Below are positions 30,113 through 39,100 of a DNA stretch of 39,100 bases, piece after piece. The position numbers and the translations under genes were made by a program. Origin of the DNA: Comamonadaceae bacterium. GTDB taxonomy: Bacteria > Pseudomonadota > Gammaproteobacteria > Burkholderiales > Burkholderiaceae_C. Location: NCBI GenBank assembly GCA_947448745.1, contig CANFOQ010000027.1, forward strand, positions 1 to 39,100, read 5' to 3'. Below the pieces are notes generated by a model that made no database searches, was not told where the DNA came from, and was given only the letters and a program-made list of their open reading frames with translations. Numbering within the stretch: the first letter of the stretch is position 1; the number at the start of each line of letters is the position of its first letter.

Positions 30113-30799
30113 TTATAGCAATGGCAGTATGTCTCTCAGACTGCGGCCACTGTAGGTGGGACGGGGGCCCAGTGTTTCAAAAGGCAGGCCTTGCCGATTG
30201 ACCCAAAAACTCTTGAAGCCAAACCAGGTGGCTCCCAGGGCGTCCCAACTGTTGCTGGAGACGAAAAGTACCTCGCGGATGTCTAGCTTGTAGTGGTCAG
30301 CTACCAAGCCATAACTTTGCGGCGAGGTTTTGTATTGACGAACTTCATCAACAGACAACACCTTGTCAATCAAACCAGTCATGCCAGCGCTGCTGACCGC
30401 AGCTTGCAGCATGTCGGGGCTGCCGTTGGACAAGATGGCCGATGTCATACCCAGCGCTTTCAAAGCTTCAAGCACCGCCCCATTTTCTGGAAACGCCTCC
30501 AAATGCGCATATTGGTCCATCAGTTGTTTTTGCTTGGCAGGCGTCAATTCCAAATTCAGGCGTTGGCAAGCGTATTGCAAACCTAAGCGCGTCAGATCCC
30601 AAAAGGACTGGTAATGCCTACTGCCCAAGGGGTTGAGCGGGTCGCTCAGGGAAATCAACCGGCTGTATTCAATTTGCTTTTCACGCCACAAGACTGAAAG
30701 CGCTTGTCCCTGCCCCGGAAACAGGGTTTCAGCCAAGGCACTGACAGAATAAACATCGAACAAGGTGCCATAGGCATCGAAAACCACCAGTCGAATCAT
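30113..30799 (-). CDS. Haloacid dehalogenase, type II (L-2-haloacid dehalogenase family)
   Basis: From ATG at 30797-30799 the protein has 228 residues and begins MIRLVVFDAYGTLFD, with the nucleophile D8. Further HAD motifs are SNGSPDM (motif II), Lys in QYKTSPQSYG (motif III) and SSNSWDALGA (motif IV with N and D). The cap contains LWREKQIEYSRLISL, typical of L-2-haloacid dehalogenases. These hydrolyse 2-haloacids to 2-hydroxyacids. Activity on halogenated acids is probable but many relatives have other phosphatase-like roles. The longer frame to 30871 has no support. It is divergent from aroQ with 86 bases between starts. Confidence 0.9.
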   Translation of the reverse strand: MIRLVVFDAYGTLFDVYSVSALAETLFPGQGQALSVLWREKQIEYSRLISLSDPLNPLGSRHYQSFWDLTRLGLQYACQRLNLELTPAKQKQLMDQYAHLEAFPENGAVLEALKALGMTSAILSNGSPDMLQAAVSSAGMTGLIDKVLSVDEVRQYKTSPQSYGLVADHYKLDIREVLFVSSNSWDALGATWFGFKSFWVNRQGLPFETLGPRPTYSGRSLRDILPLL

Positions 30800-30885
30800 G
30801 ACCACTCCTAGGCTTGTCTGGATCTGGGCCTTTGCAATAGATGGGCCCATTTCGTAAGCAATGGACTGCATCGTATACTTAAAAA

Positions 30886-31332
30886 ATGAAAATTCTCGTC
30901 CTGAACGGTCCCAACCTCAACCTGCTCGGCACCCGTGAACCCGAACAATATGGGCATGCCAGCCTGGCTGATGTCGAGACGTTGTGCGCTGAAACCGCCC
31001 TGGGCTTGGGCTACGGCGTCGAATGTTTTCAAAGCAACCACGAAGGCGAGTTGATCGACAAGATCCACAGTTTTGGGAAGTTGGTGCAGGCTGGTCAAGC
31101 GTTGGGCGCTGTCTTCAATCCGGGCGCTTTCACGCACACCTCGGTCGCTTTACACGATGCCATCAAAGGAACCGGGTTGCCAGTCGTCGAGGTGCATATA
31201 TCCAATGTGCATGCCCGCGAAGCGTTTCGCCATCATTCCTACATTTCCCCTGTGGCGCTAGGGGTGGTGGTGGGCCTGGGTATTCAGGGCTACGCCCTCG
31301 CTATTCAGGGCTTGGTTCACAAAACCAGCTGA
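30886..31332 (+). CDS. aroQ: Type II 3-dehydroquinate dehydratase AroQ
   Basis: The 148-residue enzyme catalyses the third step of the shikimate pathway. It begins [20 protein letters not shown] with R17 and Y22 of the active site; [25 protein letters not shown] and [18 protein letters not shown] complete it. Length is typical and it should form a dodecamer. In many proteobacteria it is followed by accB-accC; here the next gene is convergent, so it stands alone. The C-terminus [14 protein letters not shown] holds a short IQG repeat that does not affect the core. Confidence 0.97.
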   Translation: MKILVLNGPNLNLLGTREPEQYGHASLADVETLCAETALGLGYGVECFQSNHEGELIDKIHSFGKLVQAGQALGAVFNPGAFTHTSVALHDAIKGTGLPVVEVHISNVHAREAFRHHSYISPVALGVVVGLGIQGYALAIQGLVHKTS

Positions 31333-31350
31333 TTTCACGTCGATCCGTGG

Positions 31351-31683
31351 TTATTCGTGCACCACACGGCAAGGGTTTTTGATCCCTTTTGAAGCCCGCA
31401 TGGCTTCACATCGTTCCATGGCTTTGCGCTCAGCCACTGCAGACATCTTGACGTAAATAGAACAGGTGAAGATCATTTTGTCTTCGGCCACATTGCTGTC
31501 AAAGCTCACAACACAACGGCCTATGTCACCCAAATTTGGCTTCTCGTGCTTATAGGCTTCTTGCAATGGATTGGGTAAGTCATGCAAGCCAACACCAGGG
31601 AAGACATATGACTCTGCAAGGCTAGAAACAATGAATCCAGCACCTAGAAGGGTCGCGATGAAGAATGATCTGAATTTGCGCAT
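31351..31683 (-). CDS. Small exported protein of unknown function
   Basis: I chose ATG at 31681-31683 because it gives a signal peptide (MRKFRSFFIATLLGAGFIVS, then SLAES); the frame extends 55 residues upstream through the divergent promoter region. The 110-residue product has about four Cys (GRCVVSFD, FTCSIYV, ERCEAM, NPCRVV) that may form disulphides in the periplasm. I recognise no family. A Shine-Dalgarno is not clear. It is convergent with aroQ (18 bases between stops) and divergent from the Gly/His-rich gene. Confidence 0.65.
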   Translation of the reverse strand: MRKFRSFFIATLLGAGFIVSSLAESYVFPGVGLHDLPNPLQEAYKHEKPNLGDIGRCVVSFDSNVAEDKMIFTCSIYVKMSAVAERKAMERCEAMRASKGIKNPCRVVHE

Positions 31684-31786
31684 GCACAGGATGTTAAGCC
31701 AAGAACCGTCATCCAATTCGGCTTCCAAGGCGTTAACTTCAAAACTGTCGGAGGGGCTGACAGTAAAGAATATGAAGGGCCTCATC

Positions 31787-32164
31787 ATGAGAAAAATCAC
31801 GACAACTTTGTGCACGATCTTGCTCATTTTCAGTGCAATTCCAGCCAAAGCAGACCCGGGTCGCTGGGAGCACCGGGGTGGCGATGGTGGCCGGTTGCAA
31901 ATCCATGGGCAAGATCGCCATGGTTACAGAGGGGGTTACGGTCATCATGGGCACGGTTGGGGTTGGGCACCATGGATAGGCGCTGCAGCCATTGGCACCA
32001 CCATTTACTGGGCCAACCAATACACCCCCCCGCCTGCCACGGTTATTGTGTCCCCGCCAGTGGTGGTCGATCCAGGTCGCGTTGCTTATTTCTGTCAAAC
32101 CGCGCAACAGTACTACCCCACGGTACCCACCTGCAATGTGCCATGGCAGTTGGTGAATTATTGA
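31787..32164 (+). CDS. Gly/His-rich exported protein
   Basis: ATG at 31787 has GAAGGG about 8 bases upstream and yields a signal peptide (MRKITTTLCTILLIFSAIPA, then KA); upstream in-frame ATGs lack this. The 125-residue product has a Gly/His/Arg-rich middle (HGYRGGYGHHGHGWGW), a hydrophobic WIGAAAIGTTIYW, and a C-terminal motif with two Cys (VAYFCQTAQQYYPTVPTCNV) seen at the end of many small exported proteins. The His may bind metal. No function can be assigned. It converges on the exonuclease gene with 4 bases between. Confidence 0.75.
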   Translation: MRKITTTLCTILLIFSAIPAKADPGRWEHRGGDGGRLQIHGQDRHGYRGGYGHHGHGWGWAPWIGAAAIGTTIYWANQYTPPPATVIVSPPVVVDPGRVAYFCQTAQQYYPTVPTCNVPWQLVNY

Positions 32165-32168
32165 ACGT

Positions 32169-33098
32169 TCACAGTGCTTGGATGGTTTTTTCACCCTGGC
32201 GTTGTGAATGCCGTATGGTGCCCCCCAGTTTTTCAATTTCCACACTGGCTCGTTTGCCTTGGTAAACCTTGCGTTTGAGCCAATCCAATTCTTCTTGCAA
32301 TGCCTTTTCGGTGCCCAGTGTGCGGTGCCAACACTTGATTTCGGGTGCCCACCGGTAGCCTCTCGTTTTCAGGGCATCTTTTGAATCAAAGGGAGAACCG
32401 GTGGCATACAAGCGCACCTGCGCTTGGTTCAAAGATTCCAATAAAGTCAACATCGCCGGTTGTTGACTGTTGGGCAGCACGGCCGAGAGCAACTCGAGCA
32501 AGGCCCAACAATCGGTTTCAGCCCGGTGGGCTTCGTAAAAAACGCCTTGCGTTTGAAGCAAAAACTCCAACTTGGCCGAACTCACACCTTCGCTTTTCCA
32601 GTCGATGTCGCGAATACTGCAAGCCCATTGTTTGTCTTCAAACACGGGCCAACGTTTTTCCACAAAGGGGCGGTCAAAGGAGGCATTGTGGGCAATCACC
32701 ACCGCTGCGGATTTCACGATGGCTTGTACCTTGGCATCGTCAATACGCTTGCCGCGGACCATGTCATCTGTGATGTGATGCACGGCAATGGTTTCAGGCG
32801 GAATGGGGCGCTGCGGGTCTTCCAATTCATCAAACACCTCCATCACGCGGTGGATGGTGCCCGACACAGGATCAAACTCAAACACAATCATGCCCAACTC
32901 AATCACTTGGTCAGCGTCCACGCTCAAGCCCGTGGTTTCGGTGTCCAACACCACGCCGCGCTGCAAGACTTGACCAGGCGCTGTGGGATGGAATTCTTGC
33001 CGTGGAACCAAGCGCCGCAGCACTTTGTAGTCGGGGTGCTGGTCCAAGGCCAAGGCCATGTCTTCAGGGCTTAAATTCGTCGTCGAGGGGTTGTTCAT
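32169..33098 (-). CDS. DnaQ-fold 3'-5' exonuclease with an extra C-terminal domain
   Basis: ATG at 33096-33098 has GAGAG about 6 bases upstream and gives 309 residues. The exonuclease core shows the DEDDh motifs: VVLDTETTGLS (Exo I), VIAHNASFDRPFV (Exo II) and AHRAETDCWALLELL (Exo III with His and Asp). Such enzymes remove nucleotides from 3' ends of DNA or RNA. Length is beyond the usual 180-200 residues of stand-alone domains: an N-terminal 55 residues and a C-terminal 100 (RLYATGSPFDSKDALKTRGY, CWHRTLG, LDWLKRKVYQG) are added. It starts 10 bases from the divergent PLD gene, so the promoters must lie inside the coding regions. Confidence 0.88.
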   Translation of the reverse strand: MNNPSTTNLSPEDMALALDQHPDYKVLRRLVPRQEFHPTAPGQVLQRGVVLDTETTGLSVDADQVIELGMIVFEFDPVSGTIHRVMEVFDELEDPQRPIPPETIAVHHITDDMVRGKRIDDAKVQAIVKSAAVVIAHNASFDRPFVEKRWPVFEDKQWACSIRDIDWKSEGVSSAKLEFLLQTQGVFYEAHRAETDCWALLELLSAVLPNSQQPAMLTLLESLNQAQVRLYATGSPFDSKDALKTRGYRWAPEIKCWHRTLGTEKALQEELDWLKRKVYQGKRASVEIEKLGGTIRHSQRQGEKTIQAL

Positions 33099-33108
33099 AG
33101 AATCTCTC

Positions 33109-33753
33109 ATGCAAAGCAGTCGCACACATTGTTCAGAGTTTAAGCGTCAAGCTTTGTGGACCACTGTCTTGTGCCTTTCTTGGGGCACTCAACCCCAGCG
33201 TTTGGCAAGGCTGAAACCATTGCTTGGTTGGGTTCTGGCTTGCAGTGTCGCATCGATCCACGCACAAAACCCGAATTTGGAAACGCCCGCCACAGCCGAT
33301 GCTTTGTCTCGCGCTGAAGTGCTGGGCTTGTATTTCACACCGCCAGCAGATGTGGCTGCAGCGGTGGTGGATGTGATCAATCAAAGTCAAAGCGAAGTGT
33401 TGGTTCAAGCTTATGGGTTTACCCACAACGGCATCGCCCAAGCCTTGGTGAAAGCGCAGGAGCGCGGTGTTCGCATTCGGGTCTTGTTGGATCAAAAAAG
33501 CGAATCCACCAACCGATATGTGGTGGATTTGTTCACCACCAACAATATTCGCATGAGATTTGATGGCAACCATGCAATTGCCCACAACAAAGTCATGATT
33601 GTGGATGACAACATCGTCATCACTGGCAGCTTCAATTTCACCAATTCCGCGCAAACACGCAATGCCGAAAATCTGCTGGTATTGCGTTCAACGGACTTGG
33701 CGCGAAACTACAAAACCAACTGGTTGGAACATTGGAAGCACAGCAGAGACTAA
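33109..33753 (+). CDS. Phospholipase D-like nuclease (single HKD motif), exported
   Basis: The 214-residue protein from ATG 33109 has one HKD motif, [20 protein letters not shown], preceded by [20 protein letters not shown] and [14 protein letters not shown]. This is the layout of Nuc-type PLD nucleases, which dimerise to complete the active site. A hydrophobic segment [15 protein letters not shown] near residue 40 looks like a signal peptide, so the first about 35 residues may be non-native and translation could begin later; no better site is clear. Exported PLD nucleases degrade extracellular DNA or RNA. The stop overlaps the convergent pyrD stop by 3 bases. Confidence 0.85.
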   Translation: MQSSRTHCSEFKRQALWTTVLCLSWGTQPQRLARLKPLLGWVLACSVASIHAQNPNLETPATADALSRAEVLGLYFTPPADVAAAVVDVINQSQSEVLVQAYGFTHNGIAQALVKAQERGVRIRVLLDQKSESTNRYVVDLFTTNNIRMRFDGNHAIAHNKVMIVDDNIVITGSFNFTNSAQTRNAENLLVLRSTDLARNYKTNWLEHWKHSRD

Positions 33754-34826
33754 GCTGATTTTTTCAAAGCATTGCAGACTTCTTGAATCAATGCAGGGCC
33801 GCGGTAAATCAGGCCTGTGTAGATTTGCACCAGATCCGCGCCGGCAGCTATTTTTTGCAAAGCATCTTCGCCACTCAAAATGCCACCCACACCGATGATG
33901 GGAAAGTGTGCGCCAAGTTGTTGGCGCAAAGCGCGAATAACGCGGTTGCTGGCCTCGCGCACTGGTGCGCCAGACAAGCCACCGGCTTCGTCTGAATGCT
34001 GCATGCCTTGCACCGCCGCGCGTGACAAGGTGGTGTTGGTAGCGATCACGCCCCATGCTTGGTCGCGCACGGCTTCACCATCCATACAGCATAGCCTCAA
34101 GGTATTCGCTAATTGTTCAAGTTGCACGTCATCCAAATCGGGCGCAATCTTGATGAACAAGGGCACGTGTTTGCGGTGCTGGGCCGCCAGTTGGCGTCGG
34201 CGCTCGTCCAATACTTGCAGCAAATGCGTAAACGCTTCATCTGTTTGCAAGCTGCGCAGGTTTTGCGTGTTGGGGCTTGAAATATTCACCGTGACATAGT
34301 CTGCAAACGGATACACGGCATCCAAGCAAGTCAAGTAATCGTTGGTGGCTTGCGCAATGGGTGTGCTGGCGTTTTTGCCAATGTTGAGGCCCAGCAACAT
34401 GGGCCTAGACGATTCTTGGCGAAATTGGGCTTGCTGCACGTTCGCGAGAAATGCGGGCAAGCCTTCGTTGTTGAAGCCCAAGCGGTTGATGAGGGCGTTG
34501 GCAGCAGGCAAACGAAACATGCGGGGCTTGGGGTTGCCAGGTTGACCCACGGGCGTCACGGTACCCACCTCGACAAAGCCAAAACCCATGGTTTCCCAAG
34601 CATCAATGCAGCGTGCGTTTTTATCCAAACCGGCGGCCAAACCTACCCGGTTGGGGAATGTGAGTCCGGCCAAGCTTCGGGCGTCCTCAACCCGGACTTG
34701 TTGGTAGGCATGACGCAAGACCGTGTGTTGGGTGCTTGCCAGCATTTGGATGGTGTGCTCGTGCACCGTTTCGGCATCGAAGGCAAACAACAAAGGGCGA
34801 AGCAGGGGATAAGGCAACAAGGACAT
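33750..34826 (-). CDS. pyrD: Quinone-dependent dihydroorotate dehydrogenase PyrD
   Basis: The 358-residue class 2 enzyme oxidises dihydroorotate to orotate in pyrimidine synthesis, feeding electrons to quinone at the inner membrane. ATG at 34824-34826 gives the amphipathic N-terminal quinone-binding helix ([20 protein letters not shown]). Other markers: [70 protein letters not shown] with the catalytic Ser, [11 protein letters not shown] and [14 protein letters not shown] for FMN phosphate. Class 1 enzymes lack the N-terminal helix. It is divergent from rpiA, with 23-38 bases between starts. Confidence 0.97.
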   Translation of the reverse strand: MSLLPYPLLRPLLFAFDAETVHEHTIQMLASTQHTVLRHAYQQVRVEDARSLAGLTFPNRVGLAAGLDKNARCIDAWETMGFGFVEVGTVTPVGQPGNPKPRMFRLPAANALINRLGFNNEGLPAFLANVQQAQFRQESSRPMLLGLNIGKNASTPIAQATNDYLTCLDAVYPFADYVTVNISSPNTQNLRSLQTDEAFTHLLQVLDERRRQLAAQHRKHVPLFIKIAPDLDDVQLEQLANTLRLCCMDGEAVRDQAWGVIATNTTLSRAAVQGMQHSDEAGGLSGAPVREASNRVIRALRQQLGAHFPIIGVGGILSGEDALQKIAAGADLVQIYTGLIYRGPALIQEVCNALKKSA

Positions 34827-34864
34827 GGATAATCTGCGCTGAATCAATCATGGAATTGTCACCG

Positions 34865-35551
34865 ATGAGCCCAACGCCCCTGAGCCAAGATGAATTGAAA
34901 ACCCAAGTAGGCACCGCTGCCTTGCACTACCTGGTGCCCAACGAGTGGGTCGGTGTGGGCACTGGTTCCACCGTGAACAAATTCATCGATGCTTTGGCGA
35001 GCTGCAAGACGCCCATCAAAGGTGCCGTGTCAAGCTCGGAAGCCTCGACTCAACGAATGAAAGCCTTGGGCATTCACGTGGTGGATTTGCAAGAAGTGAC
35101 TCGCTTGGCTGTGTATATCGATGGCGCTGATGAAATTGATGGCCATGGCTGCATGGTCAAAGGTGGTGGCGCAGCTTTGACGCGTGAAAAAATCGTGGCT
35201 GCGCAAGCCGACCAGTTTGTCTGCATCGCAGACGCCAGCAAGTTGGTGAAAGTGTTGGGCAAATTTCCGTTGCCCGTGGAAGTCATTCCCATGGCGGCCC
35301 CTGAAATCATGCGGCGTTTCAACGCCATGGGTGGTCAAGCCCATGTGCGTTTGAAGGATGGCGCCCCCCTGTTAACCGACAACGGTCAGCATCTGGTGGA
35401 TGTGACGGGGTTGCAGATCACCGACCCCGTGTCATTTGAAAATCAAGTGAGTCAATGGCCTGGCGTGGTGACCGTGGGCGTCTTCGCCCACCAAAAAGCC
35501 CATGTGTGCTTGCTGGGCACGGAAGCTGGGGTTCAAACCCTCAGCTTCTAA
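34865..35551 (+). CDS. rpiA: Ribose-5-phosphate isomerase A
   Basis: The 228-residue enzyme interconverts ribose 5-phosphate and ribulose 5-phosphate in the pentose phosphate pathway. Family motifs are [54 protein letters not shown] (Asp and Lys of the active site), [19 protein letters not shown] and [15 protein letters not shown] took ATG at 34865, preceded by GGAA at about 9 bases; ATG at 34850 adds five residues and is also possible. It is divergent from pyrD with very little space, and convergent with gfa (26 bases between stops). Confidence 0.96.
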   Translation: MSPTPLSQDELKTQVGTAALHYLVPNEWVGVGTGSTVNKFIDALASCKTPIKGAVSSSEASTQRMKALGIHVVDLQEVTRLAVYIDGADEIDGHGCMVKGGGAALTREKIVAAQADQFVCIADASKLVKVLGKFPLPVEVIPMAAPEIMRRFNAMGGQAHVRLKDGAPLLTDNGQHLVDVTGLQITDPVSFENQVSQWPGVVTVGVFAHQKAHVCLLGTEAGVQTLSF

Positions 35552-35577
35552 AGTCCAGCAAGCGGGCTTGGGGGACG

Positions 35578-36153
35578 CTACGCTGCAAGCAATCCCTTGC
35601 TTTTGGCCACATGCGTGGAAATAGCGTCCATGAGAGCAGGTGACAGACAGTCATACGGTGGCAGGTTCAATTCGCTCAAGCGGGCTCGAATGCCGGCCAT
35701 TTCACTGGGCTGGGTGCCACTTTCAATCACCGAAGAGACAAACGCGGCAAACACCGGACCATCCCAGCCTGCGTCGGCGGACAGTTCGGTGTGGATGAAA
35801 TCCAAGCCGTGAAACGGATGGGCTGTGTTTTCAATACGGCCAAACATGTGAACGCCGCAACCCGTGCAAGCATGGCGTTGGATGGTGGCACTGCTGTCGA
35901 CAATGGACAGTTTGTCGCCATGGGCCGTGACGTGAACCTTGTCGCGGGGGACGACGCCCACCACAGAAAAAACGGCATTCTGAGGCTTCCAACATTTGGT
36001 GCATCCACATGCGTGGTTATGCGCGACTTGGGAATCCACTTGGATTTCGACCTGGTTTGAACTGCAACGACAACGCAAGCGCCCCCCACTGAAACCCGGT
36101 GTGCCTTGTTGAACGCCGTGATCGACGGCTGGATGGATTGCGACTTTTCCCAT
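35578..36153 (-). CDS. gfa: Glutathione-dependent formaldehyde-activating protein Gfa
   Basis: This 191-residue protein promotes or captures the adduct of formaldehyde and glutathione, S-hydroxymethylglutathione. The zinc-binding Cys pattern of the GFA fold is complete: C28 and C30 (RCRCSS), C49, C51 and C54 (ACGCTKC), C96 and C99 (ACTGCG). Also typical are [20 protein letters not shown] and [10 protein letters not shown]. Length matches characterised Gfa. It lies 22 bases downstream of adhC on the same strand and is surely in its operon. Confidence 0.95.
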   Translation of the reverse strand: MGKVAIHPAVDHGVQQGTPGFSGGRLRCRCSSNQVEIQVDSQVAHNHACGCTKCWKPQNAVFSVVGVVPRDKVHVTAHGDKLSIVDSSATIQRHACTGCGVHMFGRIENTAHPFHGLDFIHTELSADAGWDGPVFAAFVSSVIESGTQPSEMAGIRARLSELNLPPYDCLSPALMDAISTHVAKSKGLLAA

Positions 36154-36175
36154 GGGGTGCTCCTTGCGTTGTGAA

Positions 36176-37383
<1,208 letters not shown>

Positions 37384-37403
37384 CAAGCCTGGGGTTTTTG
37401 CGG

Positions 37404-37428
37404 GTGACAGTCTGTCCTAAGCTGTCAC
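37404..37428. promoter_or_regulatory. Candidate enhancer (UAS) for the sigma-54 activator
   Basis: GTGACAG (37404-37410) and CTGTCAC (37422-37428) form a perfect 7-base inverted repeat with an 11-base spacer; a third TGTCAC follows at 37440-37445. The centre is about 105 bases upstream of the predicted adhC start site, in the usual range for upstream activator sequences. Confidence 0.6.
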
Positions 37429-37458
37429 GTTTGAGGGGGTGTCACTTGGTACAACTTG

Positions 37459-38490
37459 TCATCGTGTCGCGACGCGAAGGTCGATCCTGAGCTTGTGAAT
37501 CTTGCGGTAAAGCGTGTTGCGACTCACCCCCAACTCATGGGCCACCTGGCTCAGATTCCAGCGTTGCGCTTCAATGCAATGGAGCAAGGCTGCACGCTCG
37601 ATCACCCGTGCTGGGGATAAATGGACCTGCGGGTCGGTGGTGACATCTGCGGTCTTGTTTTTCTGGGGCAGCAGGTTCTGCGACAAGGACTGTGAGGGGT
37701 CCTTCTGGGCTGTTGAGGTCGTGCCGAACAAGGCTTCCTTGTGCATCCTCTCAGACAAACCAGCCAGATGATCCGTGGTGATCAAGCCGCCATCGGCCAA
37801 GGCCACTGCTGTGCGCACGACATGGCGCAACTCCCGCAAATTGCCAGGCCAGGGATAGGCCATCAAGGTCTGTTCGGCATCCACGGTCAGCCGCTTGGCA
37901 CCGTGGCCCTCGGCCTGCAAGATGTGGTGAATCAAAGCGTTTTTGTCCTCCCGATCTCGCAAGGGTGACAAGCGCATTTCAATGCCCAGCAAGCGGTAGT
38001 ACAAATCCGCCCGAAAACGATGTTGCCTCACCAGGTCTGGCAAGTGCTGGTGGCTTGCGCTGATGAGTTGAAACTCAACTGGAAAGCTTTGATCGGTGCC
38101 CAACGGATGGACTTTTTTATCGTCCAACACCCTCAGCAAACGCGCTTGCAAGTCAAGGGGCATGTCTGCAATTTCATCCAGAAACAAGGTGCCTTGATGG
38201 GCCTGCAAAATTTTGCCTGGCCGACCCCCTCGTTGGGCACCCGTGAAAGCCCCAGCGCGGTAGCCAAACAACTCGGCTTCGATCAAGCTGGCCGGCAAAC
38301 TGGCGCAGTTGATGGCCACAAAAGGGCCACGGGCGTTGGGACTTCGCTGGTGCACTGTTTTGGCAAACACTTCTTTGCCCGAACCGGTTTCACCGCAGAG
38401 CAAGATGGGGGTTTGCAGGGTGATCACACGGCAGGCTGTGCTGAGTTGGCTGATCAGCCGAGCGTCCTGGATGCAAAAAGTCTGGGTCAT
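37459..38490 (-). CDS. Sigma-54-dependent activator without an N-terminal sensor domain
   Basis: ATG at 38488-38490 gives 343 residues that begin directly with the AAA+ domain: Walker A GETGSGKE (33-40), the sigma-54-contact loop GAFTGA (80-85), Walker B TLFLDE (101-106) and WPGNLREL (214-221). A low-complexity Gln/Ser/Thr linker follows (about 240-290), then a Fis-type HTH (VIERAALLHCIEAQRWNLSQ, VAHELGVSRNTLYRKIHKL). No GAF, PAS or receiver domain is present, unlike AcoR-type homologues, and only about 100 bases separate it from the next gene, with no remnant of one. It resembles PspF in lay-out. It lies upstream of and in the same direction as adhC-gfa, whose promoter it presumably activates. 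Confidence 0.9.
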   Translation of the reverse strand: MTQTFCIQDARLISQLSTACRVITLQTPILLCGETGSGKEVFAKTVHQRSPNARGPFVAINCASLPASLIEAELFGYRAGAFTGAQRGGRPGKILQAHQGTLFLDEIADMPLDLQARLLRVLDDKKVHPLGTDQSFPVEFQLISASHQHLPDLVRQHRFRADLYYRLLGIEMRLSPLRDREDKNALIHHILQAEGHGAKRLTVDAEQTLMAYPWPGNLRELRHVVRTAVALADGGLITTDHLAGLSERMHKEALFGTTSTAQKDPSQSLSQNLLPQKNKTADVTTDPQVHLSPARVIERAALLHCIEAQRWNLSQVAHELGVSRNTLYRKIHKLRIDLRVATR

Positions 38491-38589
38491 TGCGGGCTTC
38501 CATGTCCATGCTTCAACAAGGCAAGCCGAGCCCGCCAATTGACCCTAAAGCATTACATGGCTTGAGCCCATGCTCAAGCGGGAAAGCCC

Positions 38590-39100
38590 TTAATGAGCGC
38601 TCATTCCTTGGTGCCGCAACAACGCATCCAAGTTGGGCTCGCGGCCTCTGAACGCTTTGAACGATGCCATGGCCGGGCGACTGCCGCCAGCTTCCAAGAT
38701 GGCTGTGCGGTATTGGCGACCGGTTTCCACGTTGGGGCTGCCATCTTCGTTGGCCGTCTCTTCAAAGGCCGCATAAGCATCCGCGCTGAGCACCTCGGCC
38801 CATTTGTAGCTGTAATACCCAGCGGAATAACCGCCCGCAAAAATATGGCTGAACGAGTGGGGCATGCGGTTGAAAGCGGGTGGGTGCAACACCGCCACCT
38901 CGTCGCGCACTTCGTGCAACACCGACAGCACGTTGTGGGCACTGTCGCTCTCCGTGTGCAAGCGCATGTCCAACAAAGAAAACTCAATTTGACGCAAGGT
39001 TTGCAAACCACTTTGAAAATTTTTGGCCGCCAGCATTTTGTCGAACAAGGCCCTGGGCAGGGGTTCGCCGGTATCCACGTGGGCTGTCATGTGGCGCAGC
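38590..39100 (-). CDS. prlC: M3-family oligopeptidase A (partial, C-terminal part only)
   Basis: The frame is open to the right edge and its stop is at 38590. About 170 C-terminal residues are visible. They match PrlC/OpdA: LPRALFDKMLAAKNFQSGLQ, RQIEFSLLDMRLH, HSFSHIFAGGYSAGYYSYKW, AEVLSADAYAAFEE and GSRPAMASFKAFRGREP. The zinc site HExxH lies beyond the window. The enzyme degrades short peptides, including cleaved signal peptides, in the cytoplasm. An internal ATG at about 39090 is not the start, since the homology continues upstream. Confidence 0.93.
   Translation of the reverse strand, partial: LRHMTAHVDTGEPLPRALFDKMLAAKNFQSGLQTLRQIEFSLLDMRLHTESDSAHNVLSVLHEVRDEVAVLHPPAFNRMPHSFSHIFAGGYSAGYYSYKWAEVLSADAYAAFEETANEDGSPNVETGRQYRTAILEAGGSRPAMASFKAFRGREPNLDALLRHQGMSAH

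Noticed and set aside
31270-31325. Direct repeat near the aroQ 3' end (TATTCAGGGCT twice)
   Set aside because: It encodes IQG twice within the normal AroQ C-terminus; no sign of insertion or mobile DNA.

Overview
Source organism. The window looks like a chromosomal piece of a betaproteobacterium of order Burkholderiales, most likely a Comamonadaceae-type freshwater organism (Limnohabitans, Rhodoferax and Curvibacter relatives). This rests on gene content (PuuE allantoinase, Anbu operon, bactofilins, YaeQ, SerC, PyrD, RpiA, glutathione-dependent formaldehyde genes) and moderate GC content, not on a database search. I see no rRNA, tRNA, CRISPR array, insertion sequence, phage gene or attachment site. 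Genes are densely packed and no gap exceeds about 175 bases.

Layout. 1-1558 (-): an M20 hydrolase cut by the window edge, behind the allantoinase gene puuE. 1632-4039: a small lipoprotein (+), then (-) a PQQ-type sugar dehydrogenase, a c-type cytochrome and a Rap1a-like secreted protein. 4179-5518 (-): CitE-like lyase plus MaoC hydratase. 5601-9510 (-): the four-gene Anbu operon (circularly permuted ATP-grasp, alpha-E, transglutaminase, Anbu protease). 9677-13242: a DUF2892 membrane protein, a bacterial voltage-gated cation channel with an Rrf2 regulator, a divergent MerR regulator over two palindromes, and a lipoprotein. 13356-17719: serC, then a homodimeric 2-oxoacid dehydrogenase E1 divergent from an Lrp/AsnC regulator, an arrangement like mdeB/mdeR of Pseudomonas. 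17716-21172: secreted TPR protein, two zinc-ribbon membrane proteins and a secreted protein (-), divergent from a bactofilin (+). 21323-24572 (+): small protein, yaeQ, secreted protein, CapA-like protein, quinone oxidoreductase. 24547-28958: a zinc-uptake locus, with a Zur-like repressor divergent from a ZIP permease broken by a one-base frameshift, then a Zrg-type set (DUF2796, ABC ATPase, FtsX-like permease, DUF3299). 29001-30059 (+): DUF4337 membrane protein and a second bactofilin. 30113-35551: haloacid dehalogenase, aroQ, two small secreted proteins, a DnaQ-fold exonuclease head-to-head with a PLD nuclease, then pyrD and rpiA. 35578-39100 (-): gfa and adhC (formaldehyde detoxification), a sensor-less sigma-54 activator, and the 3' end of an M3 oligopeptidase.

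How parts fit together. Strongest inferences: (1) adhC-gfa has a well-matched -24/-12 sigma-54 promoter and candidate upstream activator sites, beside a gene for an enhancer-binding protein with no sensory domain. (2) The zinc locus is a Zur-controlled import module with one inactivated transporter. (3) The Anbu operon is a conserved but functionally unresolved peptide ligase/protease system. (4) Bactofilin 1 and the divergent zinc-ribbon, TPR and secreted proteins may form an undescribed cell-envelope module.
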